From assembly GCA_029876055.1 (NCBI GenBank), contig CM056879.1, positions 1,860,001 through 1,924,000 of the forward strand: a stretch of 64,000 nucleotides of DNA, given 5' to 3'. Positions 1-12,273 of this stretch are shown here, piece after piece. The stretch is from Madurella fahalii. Its lineage: Eukaryota; Ascomycota; Sordariomycetes; Sordariales. Position numbers and translations under genes: made by a program. Below the pieces are notes generated by a model that searched no databases, was not told the DNA's origin, and saw only the letters and a program-made list of their open reading frames with translations. How positions within the stretch are numbered: position 1 is the stretch's first letter; the number at the start of each line of letters is the position of its first letter.

Positions 1-251
1 CCATGTCTTCCTTCCGCTGATTCTCAAATCATATCTTCTCAACGTTGCAGGGAAAAGAAGACCCTGCCGCAAGGCGCATGGGGCTGTGCCTCATCCCGTC
101 TTCTGCCCGCGAGAGGCACAACCGATTCTTGAGACCGAGGCCCTGTCCCAACAGGCCGGCCACCGCCTGGGGGCGGAATCTCCCCAGTGTCAGCCTGGAG
201 ATGGCGATACCCCCGGATGTGGTGGCGGGATTTGGGTTGGGCCCGCAGCCC

Positions 252-258
252 TATATAA
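252..258 (+). promoter_or_regulatory. TATA box of the CFEM gene
   Basis: TATATAA-type sequence about 135 nt upstream of the CFEM start codon, on the same strand. Spacing allows a normal TSS and a short 5' UTR. It is a sequence match only. Confidence 0.5.
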
Positions 259-389
259 TTCGAAGCCACTCCCCGACACATTGACGTTGTTCAACAGCAT
301 CAAGCCTCACTCCTCTCTCACAATACAAGTCCACCTTGACACGCGATCAACCGTCTAATTCCTACCAAAACCATCCAAACATTTCCAAG

Positions 390-926
390 ATGCAGCTCTC
401 CATCACCAAGACCCTCCTCTTCCTCCTTCCTCTGGCCGCTGCCCCGCTGGCCCAGGCCCAGGACCTCGGCGATGTCATAAACGACGTTACCGACACCGTC
501 TCGAGCGCCGCCGACAGCGTCTCAGAGTTCTTCGGTCCTGACGGCCCCGGAGGCAGGATCGGCGCTTTCCCCGACTGCGCCCATGAATGCCTGCGGAGGG
601 TCGCCGGTGACCTCAACTGCGGCCCCTCGGACATCAGCTGCCTCTGCGGCAGCGACCAAGGCGTCAACTGGAACAACCGGGTGGCCCAGTGCAACTCCAA
701 CAACACCCAGGGCGCCTGCGACGAGAATGCCATGAATCAGGTCGACCTCGATGGCATCTGCAGGGCCATTGACGGCGTCGACGCCGCCATCGACGAAACG
801 GGCGACGCCTTCGGCAGGCTCTTGGGCCTCGATGATGAGAACGCCGCTGGCCACGCCAAGGCCGCTGGCACCGTCACAATCGGTGTCCTGGCCGCCGTGG
901 CCGGGTACGCGGCAATGATGCTCTAA
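390..926 (+). CDS. CFEM-domain, probably GPI-anchored cell-surface protein
   Basis: Single-exon gene of 178 residues. The start is ATG 390; the frame is open 18 codons further upstream but without an ATG, and only from 390 does the protein begin with a signal peptide (MQLSITKTLLFLLPL, cleavage after AQA). Residues about 50-120 form a CFEM module with eight cysteines in the usual order (PDC-x3-C, C-x6-C-x-C, then C, C, C). The C-terminus ends in a short hydrophobic stretch (VTIGVLAAVAGYAAMML), as expected for a GPI-attachment signal, preceded by small residues. CFEM proteins sit in the fungal wall or plasma membrane; some bind heme or act in adhesion. The Asp of the CFEM heme-binding subset cannot be assigned with certainty here. 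A TATA box lies upstream. Exact role unknown. Confidence 0.88.
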   Translation: MQLSITKTLLFLLPLAAAPLAQAQDLGDVINDVTDTVSSAADSVSEFFGPDGPGGRIGAFPDCAHECLRRVAGDLNCGPSDISCLCGSDQGVNWNNRVAQCNSNNTQGACDENAMNQVDLDGICRAIDGVDAAIDETGDAFGRLLGLDDENAAGHAKAAGTVTIGVLAAVAGYAAMML

Positions 927-2173
927 AAGCGGGGACTGGCGGGGGTTACGGTTAATAATGGGTTGTCGGGTCCGGCGTTCTCTTTCCCTACGGGGCTTCA
1001 TTTAGCGTTGATGGATCTGGGTCAGGCATATGCTTTCTAAAATGGTCTTATGCACAATAGACAAACCGGGCAGAAAGTCCTTCTTCACCTTCTCATACTT
1101 TTCTTCTCACCGTGCTTCATCGCTGGGCGGCCAAAGAGTAGAACCCTCCCTGTCACTCTGCTATCGTCTTTCGTCTCGTCCACTGTGATTGTACTGTACA
1201 TGGCGGACTCGGCCGTTGGCCACGCCGTGTCAGCCACCCTCCTTTTGGCCGCTGTAGAACTGACCGCCGTACGCTTACGTGTAGCTCATACTTTCCAGGG
1301 TCACGCCGATCTCGATGCCGTATGCGGGACGCTGCCACGGCGACCTGTGGGCCCGCCATCCTGAAGACCGGGTCCTGTTCAAAGAAACCCAACGACCGGG
1401 TTGCTGGGCATTTTCGACATGTTCTGCTTCTGGCCGCGACCCGGTTAATTTGGGATCGGTCTGGAATGGATGGTGCGCGGTCAGTTCTGTGAGAATTTAG
1501 TTTTAGCGTCTAATTCGACACATGAGAGATAGCTTCGTAGCAAGCACCAAGGAGCCGTGCCGCCGTTAGCTTGCGCATACCTGTCGACGCGTCTTGCCCT
1601 GTTGGTGCGATGGCTTGCTTATCTTATCGGCCGCCACGGCCTCATGGTGCTTGAGTGGCAGAGCTTGGCTGCAGGTGAGCTGCATCGGTGTCGCGTTAGT
1701 GCCCAATCGGATTGGATAGCGGTATGTCAGTGGCGGTTGGCAGTCCCCTAGTCTTCCTTGTCAGATACCATCGGAGCTTTGCTTCGTTTGTTCAAGCTCT
1801 GCAACGACAAGCTCTGCAACGGCAGCAACGCTGGTCCTGTCGTGCTTTTTCGCTTCTTCTGCTTTCCAATGATTCACCGGACTGTTTCATCGCTCTGTTG
1901 CAAATCGCTAGAGCTGGATTTCCTGGAACCTGCCGTCACACACCTCGCTCCCTCAATAGTCTCCTGGGGCAATCAATTCGCGACGGCTGGGCAGCGGCCA
2001 TTGCGAGCTGATCCGGCCCAGCAGCATAGTTGGTGCCTGGATTCCTTGCCGCTTTCCCGCCAGAACCTCGACGAGATAGGTACTTTTGTCCCCCGAGATG
2101 CTTCATTTGAACCCACCTGACCCACAGGCAAGCTCTTTCCCATCCCTAGCTCCTGGTTCCGCCGCGACAAGCC
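927..2173 (+). other. Intergenic: CFEM 3' end and CCCH-gene promoter/5' UTR
   Basis: No credible gene: the short ORFs here overlap in all frames without domains. A likely 5' UTR intron of the downstream gene spans about 2080-2127 (GTACTT donor, CTGACCCACAG end). A GTACTGTAC palindrome lies at 1191-1199. Confidence 0.5.
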
Positions 2174-3751
2174 ATGCTCAACGACCGGGAAATCGACCGG
2201 GCTGCGGCCCAGCTCGCCGAATTCCGCCGGACCGACGCACTTTCCGAATTATTAAACCAACACGAAGTCTTGATCGAGAGCTATAGGCGCTTGAAGAGTG
2301 ATTACGAGGAGGAACGCGAGGCTAGGGAGAAGTACAAGCAGATGGCAAAAGACCGAGAAAGAAAGCCGTTTGTGCTCGTCCTGGTCGATGGCGATGGCTA
2401 CATCTTCAACGACAGCCTGATTGCAAAGCGTGCCGAGGGCGGCAGCAGCGCGGCCCAGATGCTCAACGATGAGGTCAAGGCGAGCCTGCGACGGAAGGGT
2501 CTTGAGCACTGCCAGGTCATGGTCCGCATCTACGCCAACGTCGCTGGTCTGTCTAGGGCGCTTTCCAAGGCTGGCCTAAGCGGCAATGAGAGCCGTTCTC
2601 TTGCCCCGTTCATTGCTAGTTTCAACCGGTCCTATGGCCTGACCGAGTTTGTTGACGCCGGCCAGCTGAAGGAGAATGCCGACTTCAAACTGCGTGCCCT
2701 CTTACATCTGTATGCCGAAAGTGCCCAGTGCAAGCACATTTACTTCGCTGCTTGCCATGACGTTGGCTACATCTCGGAGCTTATGCCCTTCGTGGGCAAC
2801 AGCGCCAAGTTCACCCTCGTCAACTCACCCGGGATCCGTTTCCACGACGAGTTTACCAAGCTAGGCATGGGCATCGAAGAGTTCCGCGGCGTCTTCCGGC
2901 ACGCTCCCCTTGACGGGTCTGCGCCATACTGGCCGCTCGCCACGGCTGCCGTCAACGCCAAGACCCCCACGGTGCCATCAATCCAAAACTTGAAGCAACT
3001 GGCTCTTTGCTCAGCCACACCCGGGGCACCGGATGCCCCATCGCCCGCCTCGTCACCCGTCAAGCCGGGCTGGGGCGTAGCTCTGACAACTGCGAATGAC
3101 GAGCAGAAGCCCGTCTGCCTTTTTAATGCTCTCGGAAAATGTCGGTACGGCAAGAATTGTAAACATCTGCATCGCGACCTGCAGCTCGGCGCCACAAATG
3201 GCTTACCGCAATACGCAGACTTGCCCTCGCCTCCCAGAAGCAGCACGTCAGTGGCCCCCCCTCACGCCCTGGACCGGCTCCCTAGAAAAAAAGAGATCCC
3301 CCCGGGCACCATCGCGGTTAATAAGGCCAATTATCGTCTGGATGCCTACTTACCGCCGGTGAGTGCGGAAACCATCGGTCGCCTCAAGGCCCGCGTCGAT
3401 AAGAAGCGGGTCTGCAACAGCTTCCACCTGAATGGATACTGCGACGCCGGCGATCGCTGTGAATACGATCACGAGCCTCTCGAAGAGGAGTTTCTACCTG
3501 CCCTTGAGTCGCTTGCCCGTTCCCAACCCTGCCCGCGCCGCGGCGGCTGCAGGCTCGAGACTTGCACCCACGGCCATATCTGCCAGTGCAAAGAGTGCAA
3601 GCATCGGGGCGGCAAAGTCTACTGCAAGCTGCCGTACCTCGCCCACCTCGAGGACCTGGACGTTGCCGACTTTGTCCCTAGCGTCTGCAAGAGTGGGGGC
3701 AAATCGTCTACTTCTAATGGCTGTAGCGAAACTAGCACTACGAGCGGTTAA
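2174..3751 (+). CDS. CCCH zinc-finger protein with N-terminal coiled coil and NYN-like domain
   Basis: Single-exon protein of 525 residues from ATG 2174. Residues about 30-65 are charged and helical (likely coiled coil). A globular region of about 66-240 starts with the strand-acidic motif VLVLVDGDGYIF and contains more acidic/aromatic conserved patches; it resembles the fungal domain found beside CCCH fingers and looks NYN/PIN-like, though nuclease activity is not shown. Three CCCH fingers follow: C-x7-C-x5-C-x3-H near 313-335, C-x8-C-x5-C-x3-H near 412-434 and C-x5-C-x4-C-x3-H near 452-470, then a further Cys cluster (CQCKECKHRGGKVYC). CCCH fingers bind RNA, so a role in mRNA handling is inferred. 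A 5' UTR intron probably precedes the start. No gene symbol can be given. Confidence 0.85.
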   Translation: MLNDREIDRAAAQLAEFRRTDALSELLNQHEVLIESYRRLKSDYEEEREAREKYKQMAKDRERKPFVLVLVDGDGYIFNDSLIAKRAEGGSSAAQMLNDEVKASLRRKGLEHCQVMVRIYANVAGLSRALSKAGLSGNESRSLAPFIASFNRSYGLTEFVDAGQLKENADFKLRALLHLYAESAQCKHIYFAACHDVGYISELMPFVGNSAKFTLVNSPGIRFHDEFTKLGMGIEEFRGVFRHAPLDGSAPYWPLATAAVNAKTPTVPSIQNLKQLALCSATPGAPDAPSPASSPVKPGWGVALTTANDEQKPVCLFNALGKCRYGKNCKHLHRDLQLGATNGLPQYADLPSPPRSSTSVAPPHALDRLPRKKEIPPGTIAVNKANYRLDAYLPPVSAETIGRLKARVDKKRVCNSFHLNGYCDAGDRCEYDHEPLEEEFLPALESLARSQPCPRRGGCRLETCTHGHICQCKECKHRGGKVYCKLPYLAHLEDLDVADFVPSVCKSGGKSSTSNGCSETSTTSG

Positions 3752-4618
3752 GAAGCCACGCGGATAATGTAAGAGAGAGGCGGCGTATTGCCTGCCTGTT
3801 GTCCAGATGCGGCGCGGCGCGACGCACCGAGGTGCCCACGGATGCCTTCGGCTTATAAACGCCCGCTTGCTGTGGCTCAACAAAGCACTCGGCCACTCCT
3901 TGGCGAGGGTTTATGGCATATACCATGTCTCAGGGGGGATGCTTGCCTTTACAAAGCTTAACATCAAGCCTGGTAGAAGCATATAATCGACTACAGGGAA
4001 AACTGGGACGGACTATTGGTAGGTGTCTGAACAGAAGCCCGCAAAGCTTCAAGTTTCGGCCTTTAAAAAAAATTGGGATCTTTTGCGTCCCTCAACAGCA
4101 GGGAGCTTGAGTGATTCACTTGTGTGGGAGATGGCAAGGGACTGCCACATTGATACTCTAAACTTCTTTTTCACGGATAAAACCTCTTTAATAAGCAGGT
4201 TGTGCTTGACTAGATAGCATTAGCTTATAATACAGCAATATCAATTTCGAGAGCCATTTTGCGGACCTTAGGAAGTTGTGTGTCTTGCGAGTTCACCCTT
4301 CCTTACCTTGCCTTGCTCTGGGGTAGGGCTCCCTCGTCTACGGAAGATAACGTTATCCGCAGTACAGTGCCAACAAATCACTAGGAGCCGCATCAAGAGC
4401 ACCCAGAATTTGAAGGTGAGTGTATTATCATGCTATGCAAACAAACCATAACGCCGCCCAACCCTGACTTCTCTCCGCCTCTTTCTTCTTCTTCTTCTTC
4501 TTCTTCTTTCTTCTTCTTCTTTTTTTCTCCTTCTTCGTCTTCTTCGCAGGGTCAGGGTTGCTCTACCTCCAACCGCACGCATGCCCAACTCCGCCCACTT
4601 TCCACGCGGACCGGGCTC
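3752..4618. other. Convergent intergenic between CCCH gene and POL2
   Basis: Contains the 3' UTRs of two converging genes. No coding signal. It is AT-richer than the flanking genes and holds the pyrimidine tract listed separately. Confidence 0.5.
4481..4547 (+). repeat. TTC/pyrimidine microsatellite
   Basis: Nearly uninterrupted TTC trinucleotides and T/C runs about 70 nt beyond the POL2 stop codon. Likely a length-polymorphic microsatellite in the POL2 3' UTR (GAA-rich in the POL2 mRNA sense). Confidence 0.8.
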
Positions 4619-7600
4619 TCACAGCCCGTCAAACACGCCCTCCACCACGTCCCCCAGCATCCGGAGCCCGTAGAACCTCGCCACGCCCCGGTACACGCGC
4701 AGCCGCCGCATCGCCTCGGCGCGCCCGACGCTCTCGGCCCACGCCCCGCTGCAGGTGCAGTGCTCCATGAACTCGTTGACGCGCAGCGCGCCGCAGCGCG
4801 CGCACTTGAGGTCCTGCGTGGCCCACTCGGCCACGAGCGCCTCCACCTCGGCGAGCAGGCGCTCCTCGACCGCGTTGCGGTCGTGCTCGGCGCCGCAGTC
4901 GAGGCACTTCCAGCTCCACGACGACGAGGAGGCGGAAGCGAGGTTCTCGTCGCCGCCCGCGGCCGCGGCGGACGCGGCGGCGGCGGCGGCGGCGGCAGAG
5001 GATGCAGATGGGGGCAGCAGGTCCTCGTCGCGGCAGAGGTCCAGGTCCCGCGCCGCGGTGCAGTTGTCGCAGCTCAGCTGGGCGATGCGCAGGCTCTCGG
5101 ACGGGTTCTGGAAGGCGCCCTCCTTGCTGAACTCGCGCACCTCGAACATGGCGAGGAGCTCCTTGCGGAGCAGGCGGGCTTCCAGGGTGATGTTCTTGTC
5201 GAGCGAGAGGACCTGCATGAGCGATTTGACGAGCTCGAGGACGGGGTTGGCCGAGGGGCGGGTGGTGCTGCTGCCGCCGGTGCCGCGTTTGCTGCCGGGG
5301 AGAAGGTGAGGGAGGTGGGAACCGGGGAGGGAAGGGAAGGTGTAGTCGCCTGCCAGCTCCGGGTGGAGGAGTTCTCGCTTCTGGGTGTTGATGAGATTGG
5401 CGATTTCTTTTTTGAGCGGCTTTTCGAACGCCTTGCCGAGGATGATCTGGCCCGGGGCGTCTTCGGCCAGACCGGCGTTGCCATTTCGTATGGGGAGCTG
5501 GGTGAGTCTAGGCGTTGCGGTGGGATCGCTCCCTGTTGCTGGCCGCTTGATGCTGTGCATGAGCTCGATGAACTCGACTACCCAGTCTCGGAAGGTTGGC
5601 TGCAGCCGGACGGGGAGGAACGTCGCCATTTGCCAGTGCATGATCAGTTGGAGGTCTTGCTCGTCCTTCTCGACCACCTCTTGACACGCCTTGCCACCGT
5701 AGTTGAACTCGTCATACCACACGAGATAGTCCCAGTACTCCTTGATCTCGAGGTCGATGAAGTGGAAGAGGGGCTTCCCCTTGATGCTCTTGAGGATGTA
5801 CTGCGCGTAGGCATAGGCGTTGCCGACCTCGGACTTGGTTGTTTGCAAGAGCAGGCGGTTTGCGCTGGCATAGATCACCTGTGATCCGACCCGGCGGAAG
5901 TCCGCCATGAGCTGCAGAAGAGCTTTGCGGCCCATCATCTGTACATAGTAGTGCAGCGCCCGATCATACAGGCACGATGCCGGTGACTCGACCCAGCGGA
6001 CCAGGTGCTGAACCATGACGTCGGCCATCGTCGAACCCTTGCAGGCTTCGGCCCACCATGACTTGACCATTTCTCGTAAGACTTGTACTCCGGCATTGGC
6101 AAAGGCATTCTCCGAGTACAAGACCTCGTTTCCATCCGATGCGCCGTCAGATGCCGGGTTGAACGAGATGCTATCGGCGCCCTCGAGCTCGTTGATGAGT
6201 GAAGATGTCAGGATGGTGTTGATGGCAAGGTTCCGAACCTCGAGGTCGACACAGACAGAGGCATAGGTGCCTGGGTTGTTAACCGACGGCATCTGGACCT
6301 GGTCAAGCGGCCCTATTACATCGTCCTTCTCATAGCCTGCATGGTCGGGCCGCGGGCTGGGCGACCACCACAGGACAACGTTGTTGGCTTGCAGGCGGCG
6401 GGCATATGCTACATCGATGAGGAAGCGAGGATCATCGCGTTCCAAATTGCACAATGGAACATCGCCGTACTTGGCCAAGGCAGTCAAGTGTGTGATCCAG
6501 GAGCCCAGGCTCAGGTAATGGTTCACCAAACGACGAGCAACCACGGTCTGCCATCCCAGAGGCGGCAAAGAGCTGTCGGCTTGGTCGTACCTCAGCGGCA
6601 TAACCGGGAATTCACCCAAGATGGGGATATCATGCACAAGAAGATTGCGCTGAGAAGACTGGATTACCATCATGGTAGGTCCTGATTCCTCCTTCTTCAT
6701 CTTCTTGACAATGTCGCCAACTTCGAGATGTGCTTTCCGGCGCGTCGTGACCTGGGTGATCTTGAAGCTCAGCTTCTCTTGGTACGGGAAGCACTCCTGC
6801 CAGTTGGAGTCGGCGGGCGCCTCGCTGTTCCTACGGGCGAAGAAATCCGAGTACAGCTTGGAGATATTCGGCAGGTCTTGGCCGCCGTCTTTGTTCTTTT
6901 GCTGAATGATGATGTGGGCTTGATTGCCCGTGGTGGAGAACACGCCAAAGATTTGGCGGTCGCCCGCGCTGATGTGGGAGAGGTAGATGTACGCCATCCG
7001 AGCGCCTTCGAGGTACGGCCCGGGTTTTGCTGGTTTCGTCAACGTAACAAGATCGAAGCCGTGATCGAGCCCTTTGCCGAGCACACCGGGCTGGCTCTCA
7101 TCGATGGTGCAACGGTTACCGAGCTGCAGGAGCGCTCGGAGATTCAGCGGAAGCTGCTTCTCATAAACCCCTTCAACACTGGGATGGTTGAAGAGCAACG
7201 AGAATTTCTCCGCCTCGGCAAAGTATATCTCCTCGGGCACAGTGAGCTTGAACAGATGCACTGATGAATGTCCGTTGGGAAGCGTATGGTTAACCTGCTC
7301 CACGTGGCATCCATCAATCTCAATGTCTGGTAGTTCTTTACTCTTGAGGTTGAGGAAGACCTGACGGGGCACGTTGATCTTGACAGTGTGGATCTTCGAG
7401 TCGATGAGCACATAAGCAAGGACGATTCCGGGGCTGTCCGTGGCTCTGAGCTGAAGCACCTGCCAGGTATTTCTGAAGGTCATCTCGGCTTGGTTCCGGA
7501 ACGTCTGCTGGATATTGCTTTGGATATTTCCGCGCCTGTCGCCGAAGAGATGGCGCCGGCGTGCTCGTGCCTGTTTTTGCAGCTTCCACTTCTGCTTTTG

Positions 7601-10600
7601 GTACTCCAAGAAAGCTGGGTAGTCCTCGCTCGGGGACGGCATCTTTTTCGGGAGAGCAGCAAACGGATCTTGACTCTCAGCCGCTGGCTCGGGAGACTTC
7701 CGTTTCTGCGCCGCTGACACCTTTTGAGAGGCCGTGATGGCGGAACTGACGGTTTTCGGTTTGAGGAGCTGCCCAATGTCTTCCACATCACCAAGCCGAT
7801 TGCTGGCGTTGGAATGAGTGATCTCTTCAAGCGGGCCTCCCTTTGTCGTAGGCCCAAAGAGATCTGTCAGCTTCTTCTGCTTCATCTTGTCGTCCTTGAT
7901 GTTGATTCGGCGCTGCAGCCAGTCCGGATGCGGTACACGCGGCACCGGGTTGCGCACCTTCTGCAGTGCGGCCGGGATGGTGATGAGTTTCTGGATCACC
8001 GACCCAAGACGCTCGATATAGTAATCCCAGTCGAGTAGCGCTCTTGGATCCGTGTCTGCGGGCTCTTCCTTTAACCATTTTTTAAGATACATACGTTTCG
8101 TTTCCTCTTCTGCTGAGAAAATGGCGACGGGGACAGCGCGTTCCGTGACCGGGGCGTTCTTTGGCTTGGCACAGATGATGAACTTGCAATTCAGACCCTT
8201 GTCCTTGACCATCCCCTCACCGAGGAAGTCGGCTAGACGTTTGGCAGTTGTGATGGAGGTTGACTTCTGCCCCGCATATTCTTCCAGAGTCTTGGTCATG
8301 CTGCGGTTCTCGGAAATGAGCTCCATGAGCTCCTCATCGGCCAGGGTCGAGCCCTTGTTGTGGAGGACGTCCAGCCATCTGTTTGCAACCTTCGCTACAG
8401 CAGAGTAGCACTCTGCCAAGGTGGTGCCCTCCAGGAAGAACTTGAAGATCTGCTGCTGGAATATTTTGATGAGCTTGAGCTCACCTCTTCTCTTGACCTC
8501 GAAACCCTTCAGCTCAGCAAGGCTGCCATCGTCATTGAACACGGCATATCTCTTCTTCAGGTTTTTGTCCTCCTCCTTGGACGTGGGCAGGATCATGGCC
8601 CTGTACGGACCATCGACTTCGAAGAAGATGGAGTTGTCGCTGTGCGTTTCGTACTTGAACGTCTTGGGGTCCACCAGGGTTTGGTACTGGTGGTTGGTGA
8701 ATTTGGCGTGGACCAAGTGGTTCAACATGACACAGGGGTACGAGATTGCCAGTTTCTTGCCGTTCTTGAGCTTGAAGGCAAAGTTCTCTGGGAACGTGGC
8801 TGGCAACATGCACCAAATACCATCCGTGTCAAGCTCAAGGGGCCGGCCGAGTCGCTCGACCAGCGATCTGGCCAGCTGGATGATGGTTGCTCCCGTCAGA
8901 CAGGTCACGCCCGCCATTTCCATGGAGTACCACCGCGACCCTTTTCGCATGACGTAGCCGTAGAACGAGTTCAAGATGACTTTGTGAGCCAGCTGCAGTG
9001 AGTCGAAGAGTACGATCATCTTCTTGGCATTTTCGATATCCGACGCAGCGGCGCCCGAGCTCTTCAGAGCCTCAGTCTTCCCTTTCCAGACTTTGGCCTT
9101 GCCCTTGTAATCGTACCGACGGTCTCGGAAGTCGCGCACAGTGTTGATGTAGAAAGGGTTCTCTCGCTGACAGATGATAGCTTCCCGGACGATGGTGGTG
9201 GAATCGCGGATCTTGTGATAAACTTTCTGGGAGTACATCTGCAGTCTCTTCCTGGTGAGGCTGGCTTGCTCATCAAGGCTCAGCTCTTGAAACGAGCGCA
9301 TCGGACTGTTGACCCCTTTTCCCGGGAACTTTTCGTTTTCCAAGGCATGCCGGATCATGTTGTACTCGTCGCGTTTTGCGGGGAGGTACTCTCCTCTCCA
9401 AGCCCAGGGCAGTCTCCTGTCGCACGTCTTCCCTGGGCGGTTGAAGTCGCACGCTGCACAGTCTGACTCAGAGATCATCGAATCCGGCTGCAGTCGGTTT
9501 GTTGTCATGATGTTAGGGTACATGGACGCGACGTCGAGATGGTAAATCAGCGGGCGTTCGCTGCGGTTGGGCGTCTCTTTGAGGTTGACGAGCCTATCGG
9601 CGATCTGCTTCTTGACCTCGTCGTAGTTGGTGATATCGTCCATTGACTTCTTCTCTTCCACTGTGATGCTGAAAGTCAAGGCTGCGTCTAAGTCGCGCAG
9701 CAGTTCATCGACGGCCCCGGGGTCAACGGCAAAGTTCACTGGGATATCGGACCGAAAGACACCGGCTTCGATACTCTCTACGTGACCACCCACGTACGTC
9801 TCGGAATCCAGAAGATGCCCCTCCCAGAAGGACTCTCTTGGTGCGATGTGCTTGTTCGGCAGTACAATGTCCTTCTGGTAAGCCTGCACCATCAAGAGCA
9901 TCTCACAGAGCGTTCCTGTGCCCTTCCGTAGGGTGTCGTCCGGACCGAGAGGTAAAATTGTGCACAGCGAGAAGATGAAAGGGTGAACGTATTTCATGTA
10001 TAGGTAGTACGTAGCAACCGCATCGGAGACTGAGTACTCTGCCAGAGTCTGTGGCCGCTCGCTTGCGTAGGGTGTCATGAGTTCCGGATCGAGTTCATCA
10101 GGGTCGTATCCGAGCTTCGCGACCGTGACGGCCTTGAGACCTCGACTACCCTGCGGCAGGTAACTGTCACGGTTGACCCAGTGGAAGCAGTCCATGTGCA
10201 CGCTGTAGTTGCACTTGTACTGGTCTTCACTATCCTTTTTCCACCCAATTTCGTGGTACATGTCGATACCGTTTACGCTGGCACGGGCCTCGACAAATGG
10301 CCAATCGAAGAAGTCACCGTTGTATGTGGCGATGACAGTAGGTCGAGCCTCCTTGATATGGAGGAAGAACCGTTCCAAGACGGCCTTTTCATCGGGCTCG
10401 TTGAAGATCATAAACGGCCCTGGGTATTCGGGCTTGGGGGTGTAATCGAAGTCGGCAATGTCTTCAGATACGATTTCGCGGTTGGTGATCAAAAACCCCT
10501 GGCCATCTATCATGTACGACATCATCATGATCTGGTCGACAGCAGGATCGGGAAACTTCAGGGGTGCCTTGCACGTCTCAATATCGAATGCCATAACGAC

Positions 10601-11561
10601 GGGGTCCGCTGGGGCCAGCCGCTCCTCGTTGCGTATGACGGTCGTGACTCCATTTTTGGCCTCAACAAAATACCAATTACCCACACGAATGTCTGCCTGG
10701 TGTTAGCTATGCATTTTCCAATGTCGGGCCTCTAGACCTACCCAGGTCTATCATTACTCTAACGTGGTATGGGACGTCGTATTCCCGGATATCAACAATG
10801 AAATCGCTCGCCTCGGCAAAAGAGGCATTATGTTGTCGTTCGTCAGTTCGTGAATCGTTATCAAACAGATCAAAGTTGCCGTTCGCACTGCGCTCTTGGG
10901 TCAGAAATTCCTCGTCGATGAAAGGGGCCCAAAACACTCACGTTGCGACCTCGGCGTATGTATCCATCGCGTCCATGCCCTTCTTATTCTTCTCGGCTAT
11001 CGGCATGATATCTCTCCTAGCCGCCAACAAATCCTGCACGTTGTGAAATCTCAGCTCGAGGAACGTCCGTCGGTATCCCAACAGGTGGTTCGGCATCTTG
11101 AGATCCTCCTTTTCAACCCGCTTGATCGACTTGATCACGCCGCCGCCCGGGACTCTCTTGCACCACTCTTCCACCTCACCCTCGTGGCCCTTCCGGCAGG
11201 CAATGAGGAAATATGGTTCGTACTCGACGGTTGCCTTGAACGTCGACCCGTCCTCCTCGATGAAGTAGCAGTCCAGAGCGGCCCTGCCGCCGCCGCCGGG
11301 CACCCGGGGGTCGTCGATTGAGGTCGGCTGGGCATTGACGAGCCAGCCTTCGCGCTTCCGGCCTGCGTCATAGCGCGCGAAGCCCATGTTCTCGTCGATC
11401 TGGTGCGCGAGCGCTGTCCGCTCCCATTTCTCGTCTATCGAGGTCGCCTCGCCCCGCGCGCTGGATGAAGCAGCGAACGTTCGTGTCCGGGTGCCATGGT
11501 AGGCGACCTTGCCGCCGCGGCGGTAGCCTTTCTGCGGCCGCCGAAGGGACGTGTTTGGCAT
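4619..11561 (-). CDS. POL2: DNA polymerase epsilon catalytic subunit A
   Basis: Leading-strand replicative polymerase, three exons: 11561-10942, 10887-10742 and 10692-4619 (introns of 54 and 49 nt, phases 2 and 1), giving 2279 residues against 2222 in yeast. ATG 11561 has A at -3; the frame upstream lacks ATG. The exon-2/3 junction yields the conserved DIREYDVPYHVRV...DIRVGNWY segment. Exo I reads MAFDIET (Asp292/Glu294), polymerase motif A DVASMYPNIM and motif C ELDTDGIW. The CysX iron-sulfur motif (DCAACDFNRPGKTC) is intact. A PIP-like QKKLTDLF lies in the linker. The inactive second polymerase half and the C-terminal CysA and CysB zinc motifs, which bind DPB2, complete the protein. CysA carries an unusually long Ala/Ser-rich loop. 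Essential gene; divergent from COX20. Confidence 0.97.
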
Positions 11562-12273
11562 CGTCGCCAAGTGGGACCAGCGTTGCCCGCAAACTCAACA
11601 GGGGATCCAATTCGGGTGATTTCCTGGAACTTGGGATACAAAAGACCGTGTCGCTGCCGCGCCAAGCTGCTGAAAAGAGGCAGGCGATGTGGATGTTGTA
11701 AATACAAGGCTCTCTCATGTAATCGACGACATTGAGAGTCGGGACAATCTAGGATAGCTGCGAGTCCCAAAGCTGGTGTGAATTGGTGTGGTGCTGGGGT
11801 CTGCTTCTGAGTTGGCAAAACCCATTAAACTCGCTTGGCCCGGAGACGCGCCCAACCGCGTCTTTCCTCCGCGACGCGATTTGGCGGGGCATTGGACAGG
11901 GCTCTTCTGTTTACTTACCGTAACCCTAACCCGGTCTTATCTCTCGCCCCACTTATTTTCTCTTGAAGCTCGGCCCACCTTGAACCGCAGGGTGAATTTG
12001 GAGCTCTCCATCTCAAGCCAAGCTCGGGAACAGCTTCTTTACACTTCTGTTCAGGTAACATATCTTCCTCTCTTAGCGCGCCATGACGAATACTAAGAGT
12101 GACTGCTAACACATATACATCCAGAACCCGAGTTGGTTCAGCACACCCGCCAGCCTACCCCGGAGCAGCCAACAGCCCGCTCAGAACACTCCCACCCCCT
12201 CCAACAGTCTCCTTCCGCCGCCCGCGGGACCGCCCTCTCCCCAATAATAGCAACCAGGTCTCTGCACTCTGCC
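11562..12273. promoter_or_regulatory. Divergent POL2/COX20 promoter with COX20 5' UTR intron
   Basis: Shared upstream region of two housekeeping genes. A probable COX20 5' UTR intron is 12055-12124 (CAG|GTAACA donor, TGCTAACACATATACATCCAG end). A telomere-like TAACCCTAACCC sequence lies at about 11920-11932. Other short ORFs here lack domains. Confidence 0.55.

Noticed and set aside
4430..5884. 484-codon plus-strand ORF at the POL2 3' end
   Set aside because: Antisense shadow of POL2 plus the TTC tract; composition is Leu/Glu/Arg bias from the GC-rich opposite strand and there is no domain.
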